From Flavobacteriales bacterium (GTDB taxonomy: Bacteria > Bacteroidota > Bacteroidia > Flavobacteriales_F > PHOS-HE28): a stretch of 64,000 bases of DNA. The position numbers were made by a program, and so were the translations under genes. The stretch is taken from assembly GCA_016715995.1 (NCBI GenBank), contig JADJXF010000026.1:1-64000 (forward strand), given 5' to 3'. The notes under the pieces are model-generated. The model worked only from the letters and a program-made list of their open reading frames with translations, was not told the DNA's origin and did not search any database. This document shows, one piece after another, positions 8,300 to 14,961 of the stretch (positions are counted from its first letter, which is position 1; every line of letters begins with the position of its first letter).

Positions 8300-9400
8300 G
8301 GGTGATGCCGGTGTGGTCGAGATGGAAGAAGCGCGATTCGAGCGCCAGCCCGTCGATGGCGGCATGCAATCGAGCAGGATCGGTGTCGGTGATGAGCACC
8401 TGCCCGAAGCTATGGCCGCTGAGCAGCCGGAGCAGGTGCCGCATGCGCTGAGGATCGATCTTGTCGAAGATGTCGTCCAAGAGCAGGACCGGTTTTGATC
8501 CGGTGCGCGCGGCGGTGAGCCCGAACTGGGCGAGCTTCAGGGCGATAAGGAAGGTCTTTGCTGACCCTGCGAGCCGAACCGTTTGAGCGGCCGCCCGCCG
8601 ATGGTGAAGAGCAGGTCGTCCTTATGGATGCCGGAGGTGGTGTGCTGCGCGACTCGGTCGCGGTCCCAGGCTGCATCGAGCAATGCGGCCATTGGCGAAT
8701 CGTTCAGTGCGGACCGGTACTCCAGCGCCACATCCTCCGGTCCGGAAGAGATGCCCGTATAGTGCTCCACGAGCAATGGCGTCAACTCCTCCATGAACGC
8801 CATGCGCGCGGCATGGATGGCGGTGGCGTGCGCCACAAGCTGGGCGTCCCACGGCTCGCAGGCCGTGCGTGCCAGCCCGCCCCGCTCCGCAGCCTGTTTC
8901 AGGAGCATGTTGCGCTGGGCCATCGCGCGGTTGTACCGGATCAACCCTTCGAGGTAGGCCTTGTCGAACTGCGCGATCAACCCATCAAGGAACCGGCGCC
9001 GGATCTCGCTGCCCTCAAGCACCAGCTGACCATCATAGGGAGTGATCATCACTACCGGATAGCGGCCCACATGATCAGCCAGGCGATCGTACTCCTTGCG
9101 ATTGCGGCTCAGGATCTTCCGCTGCCCGCGGCGCACACTGCACAGGATGGCGTCGTCGCCCTCTTCCGTTCGCATGGAGCCCTGCACCATGAAGAGCTCC
9201 TCGCCGTGCAGGATGTTGTGCTGATCCACCGGCTCGAAGTAGCTCTTGCCCAGAGCCAGGTAGTACACGGCATCGAGCAGATTGGTCTTGCCCGTGCCGT
9301 TCGGTCCAGTGAAGCAGTTCACCTCATCGCACAGGTCCACCTCCGCTTCCCGGTGGTTCCGGAAGTTCAGCACATGCAGCCGGCTGAGGTGAAAGGCCAT
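8268..9400 (-). pseudogene. recF: DNA replication/repair protein RecF, interrupted by a one-base deletion
   Basis: RecF is an SMC-like ATPase that helps load RecA at single-strand gaps. The first 287 codons (9400 to 8537) read normally: Walker A GPNGTGKTNLLDA and FRNH at the N-terminus, later GGRPLKRFGSQGQQ, the ABC-type signature region. Right there the frame breaks. The rest (LLLDDIFDKID Walker B, TDTDPARL) continues in another frame to 8268. Restoring one A in the run at 8557-8559 (minus strand CAAAG to CAAAAG) gives QGQQKTFLIALKLAQFG, the expected family sequence, and a 377-residue protein. It is either a real frameshift or a homopolymer sequencing error. As read, the product lacks Walker B and would be inactive. 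Confidence 0.88.
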
Positions 9401-9404
9401 GGCG

Positions 9405-9412
9405 CGAAACTA
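9405..9412 (-). promoter_or_regulatory. Candidate -7 box for recF
   Basis: Minus-strand TAGTTTCG, four bases before the recF ATG. With transcription starting about 5-8 bases after the box, the message would begin at or next to the start codon. Confidence 0.4.
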
Positions 9413-9533
9413 CGCTGGTGAGGTGCGGGCGAAGAGCGTTGAACAATATCAACCAAAGCGGTCCTCCGTTGGAGTGAATCGCTTCCGTAGCGGGTCACGG
9501 CCATCCCAATACCTTAGCCGCTCACACCCGCAG

Positions 9534-11648
9534 ATGGCGTTCACCACCGTGAAGAAAGACCTTCGGAAGTCCGCTGTGCCCAGCCAGGACACCCTTCTCC
9601 GTGCCTGGGAGCTGATGTGCACGGCCAAGGCAATGACGGACATCTACGAAGCCAACTTCAAACTGACCAGCAAGTATGTGCACGCCACCAGCCGGGGCCA
9701 TGAGGCCATCCAACTGGCGCTGGGCATGCAGCTTAGGCCGCAGGATTTCGTGGCGCCCTACTATCGCGATGACAGTATCCTGCTCGGCATCGGCATGGAG
9801 CCCTACGAAGTGATGCTGCAATTGCTGGCCAAGCGCGACGACCCCTTCAGCGGCGGCCGCACCTATTACGGGCATCCGAGCCTGCGTAGGGAAGGCATGC
9901 CGCGCATCCCGCACCAGAGCAGCGCCACCGGCATGCAAGCCATTCCTACCACAGGCATCGCGCTGGGCTTCTGGTACAAGGAGCAGGCGGGCATCGCGCA
10001 CGACCTGAACGGCTCAGGTGAGAACGATGCACCAGTGGTCGTCTGTTCGCTGGGCGATGCGTCCATCACCGAGGGTGAGGTGGCCGAGGCCTTCCAGATG
10101 GCCGTGCTCAAGAAGCTGCCCATCATCTACTTGGTGCAGGACAACGAATGGGACATCAGCGCGAGCGCCGACGAGATTCGCGTAGGCGATGCCACCGAGT
10201 ATGCGAAGGGCTTCAAGGGCTTGGAGGTGAGGCAGGTTGATGGCGCCGATTTCATCGCGAGCTACAGCACGCTGCAGGACGTGATCGAGATCGTCCGCAA
10301 GGAGCGCCGGCCCTTCCTCGTGCATGCGAAAGTGCCGCTGCTCAACCACCACACCAGCGGTGTGAGAATGGAGTTCTACCGGAGCGAAGAAGACCTGGCC
10401 GAGCACCGCAAGCGCGATCCCTTCCCACGGTTCCTCCAGCAATGCCTTGACAACCGTTTGCAGCTCGATGGGCTGAAGCAGATAGAGCAGAAGGCCATCG
10501 CCAAGGTGAAGGCCGACTTCGATCGCGCCTGCGCCGCCGAGGATCCTACGCCCGAGGACCTCACCACCCACATGTTCGCCCCCACGCCGGTGGTGGAGGA
10601 GAAAGGCGAGCGCGCACCGAAGGACCGCCAGCCCACCGTGATGGTGGACAGCGCGCTCTTCGCCATCCGCGAATTGATGCAGGAGGATCCGCGCTGCCTG
10701 CTCTACGGGCAGGATGTGGGCGCACGTCTAGGCGGAGTCTTCCGTGAGGCCGCGACACTCGCACGCGATTTCGGCAACCACCGCGTGTTCAATACACCGA
10801 TCCAAGAAGCCTTCATCATCGGCAGCACCGTGGGCATGAGCGCCGCAGGGCTCAAGCCGATCGTCGAAGTGCAATTCGCCGATTACATCTGGCCGGGGCT
10901 CAACCAGCTGTTCACCGAGGTGGCGCGGAGCTGCTACCTCACCGTGGGGAAATGGCCGGTGAGTTGCATCCTCCGGGTGCCCATCGGCGCCTATGGAAGC
11001 GGAGGTCCGTATCACAGCAGCAGCGTGGAGAGCGTGCTGTGCAACATCAAAGGCATCAAGATCGCCTACCCCAGCACCGGCGCGGATCTGAAGGGCTTGA
11101 TGAAAGCCGCTTACCACGATCCCAACCCCGTGGTGATGCTGGAACACAAGGGTCTCTACTGGAGCAAGATCAAGGGCACGGAAGAGGCGAAGACCGTGGA
11201 GCCCAGCGCCGACTATATCATCCCGTTCGGTGTGGCGCGCATGGTGCTGGAAGCAGATGCAGCGTTTGTCGCGAAAGGTGAAGCAGCTGTGATCGTCACC
11301 TACGGGATGGGCGTGTATTGGGCCAAGGCCGCAGCGAGGGACTTCCCTGGCCGCGTCACCATCATCGACCTGCGCACGCTGGTGCCGCTCGATGAGGACC
11401 GCGTGATGAGCGCCGTCCGCTCGCACGGCCGTTGCTTGGTGGTGACCGAGGAGCAGTTGACCAATTCCTTCGCGCAGGCACTGGCGTCGCGCATCGGCGA
11501 CCAGTGCTTCACCGATCTGGATGCGCCGGTGAGGACCTTAGGGTCGGTGGACATGCCGGCCATCCCGCTGAACAGCACGTTGGAGGCGGCGATGATCCCC
11601 AGCGCAGACAAAGTGGGCACGGCGCTCGCGGCCCTCCTCGCCTATTAG
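9534..11648 (+). CDS. Fused E1 alpha/beta of a 2-oxoacid (branched-chain type) dehydrogenase
   Basis: A 704-residue single-chain E1 that decarboxylates 2-oxoacids with thiamine diphosphate and reductively acylates the lipoyl group of E2. The N-terminal alpha part carries the ThDP motif GDASITEGE...N (about 174-204). From about residue 380 the beta part follows (MVDSALFAIRELMQEDPR, GQDVG, then the transketolase C-terminal domain with RVTIIDLRTLVPLD). Fused alpha-beta E1 chains are common in Bacteroidota and are usually annotated as 2-oxoisovalerate or pyruvate-type dehydrogenase. The ATG at 9534 (MAFTTVKKDL) is preferred; the frame is open to 9399 but the extra residues overlap the recF promoter. 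No E2/E3 gene is nearby. Substrate choice cannot be read from the sequence. Confidence 0.9.
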   Translation: MAFTTVKKDLRKSAVPSQDTLLRAWELMCTAKAMTDIYEANFKLTSKYVHATSRGHEAIQLALGMQLRPQDFVAPYYRDDSILLGIGMEPYEVMLQLLAKRDDPFSGGRTYYGHPSLRREGMPRIPHQSSATGMQAIPTTGIALGFWYKEQAGIAHDLNGSGENDAPVVVCSLGDASITEGEVAEAFQMAVLKKLPIIYLVQDNEWDISASADEIRVGDATEYAKGFKGLEVRQVDGADFIASYSTLQDVIEIVRKERRPFLVHAKVPLLNHHTSGVRMEFYRSEEDLAEHRKRDPFPRFLQQCLDNRLQLDGLKQIEQKAIAKVKADFDRACAAEDPTPEDLTTHMFAPTPVVEEKGERAPKDRQPTVMVDSALFAIRELMQEDPRCLLYGQDVGARLGGVFREAATLARDFGNHRVFNTPIQEAFIIGSTVGMSAAGLKPIVEVQFADYIWPGLNQLFTEVARSCYLTVGKWPVSCILRVPIGAYGSGGPYHSSSVESVLCNIKGIKIAYPSTGADLKGLMKAAYHDPNPVVMLEHKGLYWSKIKGTEEAKTVEPSADYIIPFGVARMVLEADAAFVAKGEAAVIVTYGMGVYWAKAAARDFPGRVTIIDLRTLVPLDEDRVMSAVRSHGRCLVVTEEQLTNSFAQALASRIGDQCFTDLDAPVRTLGSVDMPAIPLNSTLEAAMIPSADKVGTALAALLAY

Positions 11649-11651
11649 CGC

Positions 11652-12290
11652 ATGGAGGAGCGTTTCATCCTCGTGCAGCGCACCGCGCGCTACCATGTGC
11701 TGGGCCGCATCGAAGCAGCGCAAGAGCTTTGGGTCGTGCTGCATGGCTATGGCCAGCTCGCGCGTTTCTTCCTGAACAATTTCAAGGGTCTCGAAGACGG
11801 GCGATGCATCATCGCACCGGAGGGATTGAGCCGCTTCTACCTCGACGAGCAGAACACCCGCGTAGGCGCGACGTGGATGACGCGGGAGGACCGGCTGCAC
11901 GAGATCGATGACCAAGTGAGCTACCTCGACGCGCTCTGCGACGAGCTGCGCCGCAGCTCCTTGCCGGGGGTGAAGGTCAATGTGCTGGGCTTCTCACAGG
12001 GTGCGGCCACCGCTTCACGCTGGGCCATTCGCGGCAGGACGCCACTCAAGCGATTGGTCCTTTGGGCGGGATCGATCCCGCCGGAGCTTGACCGCGATGC
12101 CCTTGCTGCGTGGCGCAGTCTTCCCGTTGATCTTGTTCTCGGCGACCAGGACGAATTCGCCGCGCCTAAGGACCTTAATGCACAGGCTCAGCGCTTGCAA
12201 GGGGCTGGTGTTGCGTGCAACAAGCATCTCTTCGAGGGAGGCCATCGGTTGGAGCCTGTCACGCTCCGGCGTGTCGTTGAAGGCCATTGA
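11652..12290 (+). CDS. Alpha/beta hydrolase of the phospholipase/carboxylesterase family
   Basis: A 212-residue cytoplasmic serine hydrolase. The oxyanion strand LWVVLHGYG is at about 27-34, the nucleophile elbow GFSQG puts Ser at 115, the acid is in LVLGDQDEF (Asp165 or 167) and the His in EGGHRL is at 198, giving a complete triad. The fold and size match bacterial carboxylesterases of the abhydrolase_2 type. It starts three bases after the E1 stop, so it is probably in the same operon. Its stop TGA is the first half of a TGATCA shared with the convergent aminopeptidase gene. The natural ester is unknown. Confidence 0.85.
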   Translation: MEERFILVQRTARYHVLGRIEAAQELWVVLHGYGQLARFFLNNFKGLEDGRCIIAPEGLSRFYLDEQNTRVGATWMTREDRLHEIDDQVSYLDALCDELRRSSLPGVKVNVLGFSQGAATASRWAIRGRTPLKRLVLWAGSIPPELDRDALAAWRSLPVDLVLGDQDEFAAPKDLNAQAQRLQGAGVACNKHLFEGGHRLEPVTLRRVVEGH

Positions 12291-14189
12291 TCAGAAATTC
12301 GCGGGCGGCTTGTTGTCCTTCCAAGCCAGGAGATCGTCCAACGACCGCACAGAGACGCTGTGGTAGTTCGGTCGGGCGCTGGCGTAGATGGATTGAGCCA
12401 TCAACCGCCCCTTCTCGCTGCGGGTAAGCGCGGTGTAGAGCGGCATAAGGAACTTGCGACGGCCCACATGCGTGAGGAACTCGTCCAGCTTGCCGAAGGC
12501 CGGGTCGTAGTCGCTGCTCACGCATTGCTCCAGCCAGGCGGCAAGCACTTCCGCGTTTCCGCTTTGGGTGAACCGGAACGCGTGGTCCAGCTCCGCCATG
12601 CGTGCATCGTCAAGGCCTTCGGGAAGATGCCGGAGGAAGTGCATCCATTGGAAGGTGACCCAGCCATCGGTGATCAATTCCGCAGCCGGCACTCCGTTCT
12701 TCCAGCGCCCGATCTGGCCATCCACATTGGCGAAGGCATCGCTCTGCGGCTCAATGGCCGATGCCGGCAGTCCGGGGCCATCGATCCACGCGGACACATC
12801 CAGGTCCACGCTTTCCGGTTTCAACAGCTCCGAGTCCAAGTAGGCGATGAATCCATCGGTGGTCATGCTCTGGAAGGCGTGCGCATCGAAGTAGCCGCGG
12901 AGGAAGGCGTCGAACTTCGGACGCCCCACCTTCTCTTCAATCAATCGGAGGAACGCGTAGCCCTTCTCGTAAGCGACTTCCGTCATGCCCTCATCCGGAT
13001 CCCGTCCCTCCAAGTGGAGCCGGAGATGGGTATCGGCCGTTCGCCCCTTCTTCTCCAGCTTGGCGATCACCTCGCGCAGGTCCTGCCGACCTAATAGCTG
13101 AAGCATGCGTGCATACGCATCGCCATAGACGGCCTCGCAGATTCGGCTCTCGAAGTACACCGTGAAGCCTTCGTTCAGCCAAAAGTCATTCCAAGTGGCG
13201 TTCGTCACCAGATTGCCGCTCCAACTATGCGCGAGCTCGTGCGCCACCAAAGCCGTCAGTGAACGGTCACCTGCCAGAATGGTGGGTGTCGCGAAGGTGA
13301 GCCGGGGATTCTCCATGCCGCCGAACGGGAAGCTTGGCGGCAGCACGATCACATCATAGCGTCCCCAGCGGTACGGGCCATAGAGCGACTCGGCCGTCTC
13401 GAGCATGCGTTCCATATCCGCGAATTCCCAAGCGGCCTTCTTCACGAGGCTTCGCTCCGCGTAAACACCGGTACGTGCTCCGATCGGTTCGAAGGCGAAG
13501 TCTCCGACGGCCAGGGCGATGAGGTAAGCCGGGATCGGCTGCTCCATACGGAAGGAATATGTGCCCTCGGTGCTCAACGAGGTCGGGTTCTCAGCGCTCA
13601 TCACGGCCATCAGACCAGAAGGCACCTTCACACGCGCGTCATACGTGAAGCGTATGCCCGGGCTGTCCTGGATCGGGATCCAGGAGCGCGTGAGGATGGC
13701 CTGCCCCTGCGTGAACAGGAAGGGATGCTTCTTGTCGGCGGTCTGCTGCGGCAGGAGCCATTGCAACGCACGCGCCTGTGGACTGGTGCTGTACTCGATG
13801 GTTACCTGCCTGGTACCGGGCTCCAGCTTCACTTCCAGCGCCCGACCGAGCAACGAGCTGTCGCCAAGGGCATGAGCGGCTTCCTTTCCATCATCGAGGA
13901 GAACGCGTTCGATGTTGAGGCCATCGGTATCGAAGAGGATACGGTCGGCCTCATGCGTGGCGATATCGTAACGCGCGCTGCCACGCACCTGGCGGGCATC
14001 CATGTCCACGTCGACATCCAAGCTGAGATGCGTGATGCGCGCCTCTTGCGGACGGGCGTGACTGTGAGCATCCATGGCAAAGGCTTGAGGTTCGGTACCT
14101 TTTTGCGCATTGTGTTCGCCTGGTTCCCCACCGCAGGCAGATAGCACTAAGGCAAAGGCGAAAGCCGATAGGTTCAGTTTGGAATTCAT
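12291..14189 (-). CDS. M1-family metallo-aminopeptidase, lipoprotein
   Basis: A 632-residue zinc aminopeptidase, exported as a lipoprotein (ALVLSACGG, Cys at 19). It has the exopeptidase motif GGMENPR (about 290-296), zinc site HELAH (317-321) with the downstream Glu in WLNEGFTVYFE (340), and a helical C-terminal domain, an order like leukotriene A4 hydrolase-type M1 enzymes. It would trim N-terminal residues from peptides in the periplasm or at the surface. The ATG at 14189 is chosen because it begins the signal peptide and lies 13 bases after a good -7 box; the frame is open to 14291, but that stretch reads through the repeat region. The stop abuts the hydrolase stop with no spacer. Confidence 0.92.
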   Translation of the reverse strand: MNSKLNLSAFAFALVLSACGGEPGEHNAQKGTEPQAFAMDAHSHARPQEARITHLSLDVDVDMDARQVRGSARYDIATHEADRILFDTDGLNIERVLLDDGKEAAHALGDSSLLGRALEVKLEPGTRQVTIEYSTSPQARALQWLLPQQTADKKHPFLFTQGQAILTRSWIPIQDSPGIRFTYDARVKVPSGLMAVMSAENPTSLSTEGTYSFRMEQPIPAYLIALAVGDFAFEPIGARTGVYAERSLVKKAAWEFADMERMLETAESLYGPYRWGRYDVIVLPPSFPFGGMENPRLTFATPTILAGDRSLTALVAHELAHSWSGNLVTNATWNDFWLNEGFTVYFESRICEAVYGDAYARMLQLLGRQDLREVIAKLEKKGRTADTHLRLHLEGRDPDEGMTEVAYEKGYAFLRLIEEKVGRPKFDAFLRGYFDAHAFQSMTTDGFIAYLDSELLKPESVDLDVSAWIDGPGLPASAIEPQSDAFANVDGQIGRWKNGVPAAELITDGWVTFQWMHFLRHLPEGLDDARMAELDHAFRFTQSGNAEVLAAWLEQCVSSDYDPAFGKLDEFLTHVGRRKFLMPLYTALTRSEKGRLMAQSIYASARPNYHSVSVRSLDDLLAWKDNKPPANF

Positions 14190-14202
14190 CTGATAGGCGC
14201 GG

Positions 14203-14210
14203 CAAATGTA
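14203..14210 (-). promoter_or_regulatory. -7 box for the M1 aminopeptidase gene
   Basis: Minus-strand TACATTTG, an exact TAnnTTTG, ends 13 bases before the ATG, so the leader would be under ten bases. Confidence 0.55.
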
Positions 14211-14256
14211 GACGGCAAGCTCGGGTACCGGTTCGGATGAAGGGCTCATCACCCTC

Positions 14257-14370
14257 TGGCTCGGTGGTGTGTCCGATGTAATATCGGTCAAGCTGAGCGG
14301 AATAGAGGATGTAGAAGGTGGCGATCACGGTCCGTAAATAAGGAAGGCCGCAACTAAGGCGACCTTCCAT
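14257..14370 (-). pseudogene. Truncated GIY-YIG nuclease copy (N-terminal fragment)
   Basis: About 38 codons from the ATG at 14370 encode MEGRLSCGLPYLRT and then FYILYSAQLDRYYIGHTTEP, nearly identical to the full gene at 14428-14724. After TTEP the homology ends and the frame runs into unrelated sequence. It lacks the catalytic Arg and Glu positions that follow in the intact copy, so it is a remnant of a tandem duplication. Confidence 0.8.
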
Positions 14371-14405
14371 ACCAGTCGGGGTGACTGGATTCGAACCAGC
14401 GACCA
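14257..14405. repeat. 149-bp direct repeat, copy 1
   Basis: Identical to 14611-14759 at a constant offset of 354 except one base (GCCGCAAC here, GCCGCCAC there). It contains the 3' part of a tRNA-Pro-like sequence, the short spacer after it and the first codons of a GIY-YIG nuclease. At its left end the identity stops abruptly, upstream of the aminopeptidase gene. Confidence 0.9.
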
Positions 14406-14441
14406 TCCCGCCCGCAGGCGGGATGCGCTACCGGGCTGCGC
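14376..14441 (-). pseudogene. tRNA-Pro-like relic, 3' type, anticodon arm replaced by a palindrome
   Basis: Reading the minus strand from 14441: GCGCAGCCCGGTAGCGC (D arm), then an 18-bp palindrome TCCCGCC-TGCG-GGCGGGA (14406-14423) where the anticodon arm should be, then GGTCGCTGGTTCGAATCC, the full T arm and the 3' acceptor strand with discriminator A at 14376. The 5' acceptor strand is missing; in its place is the 3' end of the GIY-YIG gene, whose TAG stop lies inside the D arm. It cannot act as a tRNA. Confidence 0.85.
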
Positions 14442-14724
14442 GCACCAGGGCTTCGATTGGAATGCGCTTCTTCCAGGCTTTGACCTCTAGTTCACGCCGA
14501 TACGCAGCACTTTTATCGGCATGCTCTTCCGTGTACACCACGCGCCAATCCTTTGCCTTAGCGGTCCAGCCGTTGTGGTCGCTAAGGTGTTTGCGCAGAC
14601 GCTCCTCAATTGGCTCGGTGGTGTGTCCGATGTAATATCGGTCAAGCTGAGCGGAATAGAGGATGTAGAAGGTGGCGATCACGGTCCGTAAATAAGGAAG
14701 GCCGCCACTAAGGCGACCTTCCAT
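14428..14724 (-). CDS. Small GIY-YIG nuclease-like protein
   Basis: About 98 residues (from ATG 14724; a GTG at 14682 would give 84, closer to the usual form that starts just before the GIY strand). FYILYSAQLDRYYIGHTT holds the GIY-YIG core in the variant form YIL...YIG, followed by EERLRKHLSDHNG with the expected Arg, WRVVYTEEHADKSAAYRRELEVKAWK with the catalytic-type Glu. This is the UvrC N-terminal-type domain found as stand-alone proteins in Bacteroidota. It begins six bases after the tRNA-Pro gene and ends inside a tRNA relic, and its 5' part is duplicated downstream, so it appears to be part of a duplicating tRNA/nuclease module. DNA cleavage activity is inferred from the family only. 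Confidence 0.8.
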   Translation of the reverse strand: MEGRLSGGLPYLRTVIATFYILYSAQLDRYYIGHTTEPIEERLRKHLSDHNGWTAKAKDWRVVYTEEHADKSAAYRRELEVKAWKKRIPIEALVRAAR

Positions 14725-14759
14725 ACCAGTCGGGGTGACTGGATTCGAACCAGCGACCA
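14611..14759. repeat. 149-bp direct repeat, copy 2
   Basis: The intact-side copy of the repeat at 14257-14405. It spans the 5' part of the GIY-YIG gene and the 3' third of the functional tRNA-Pro. Beyond 14759 the two copies differ exactly at the anticodon arm (CTTGC stem here, TCCCGCC palindrome in copy 1), and similarity resumes at the D arm for 18 bases. Confidence 0.9.
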
Positions 14760-14803
14760 CTTGCACCCCATGCAAGTGCGCTACCGGGCTGCGCTACACC
14801 CCG
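14730..14803 (-). tRNA. tRNA-Pro (anticodon GGG)
   Basis: A 74-base cloverleaf: acceptor CGGGGTG/CACCCCG, D arm GCGC...GCGC, anticodon stem CTTGC/GCAAG closing the loop ATGGGGT (anticodon GGG, G37 as in proline tRNAs), T arm GCTGG TTCGAAT CCAGT, discriminator A. CCA is not encoded. It reads CCC and CCU. It is flanked by two tRNA-Pro-like relics and followed by a GIY-YIG gene on the same strand. Confidence 0.93.
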
Positions 14804-14818
14804 AGGACCTTGTCCCGC

Positions 14819-14878
14819 AATTCGCAGCGACCATCCCGCCACCTGGCGGGATGCGCTACCGGGCTACGCTAAACCCCG
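14819..14878 (-). pseudogene. tRNA-Pro-like relic, 5' type, anticodon arm replaced by a palindrome
   Basis: From 14878 on the minus strand: CGGGGTTTAGCGTAG, CCCGGTAGCGC (5' acceptor strand and D arm), then the palindrome TCCCGCC-AGGT-GGCGGGA (14834-14851), then GGTCGCTG and a degenerate CGAAT. The T arm and 3' acceptor are lost. It sits 15 bases upstream of the functional tRNA-Pro, between that gene and the locus promoter, so it would be transcribed with it. Confidence 0.8.
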
Positions 14879-14921
14879 AGATCACACTCCTCAGCCATCG
14901 CAGGCGGCCGAAAAGCGGGTG

Positions 14922-14929
14922 CGAAAGTA
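14922..14929 (-). promoter_or_regulatory. Candidate -7 box for the tRNA-Pro locus
   Basis: Minus-strand TACTTTCG, the same octamer found before the sigma factor and MazG-like genes. It lies about 43 bases upstream of the 5' relic. Confidence 0.4.
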
Positions 14930-14961
14930 GCAAAGCATTCAATCCACAGCCCGCATCCGCA

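Noticed and set aside
8537..8565. Programmed frameshift in recF
   Set aside because: The site lacks a slippery heptamer and RecF is not known to use recoding; a deletion or read error is simpler.
14725..14775. N-terminal extension of the GIY-YIG protein reading AGSNPVTPTG
   Set aside because: This is the translation of the tRNA-Pro T arm, a familiar artefact of calling genes through tRNAs.
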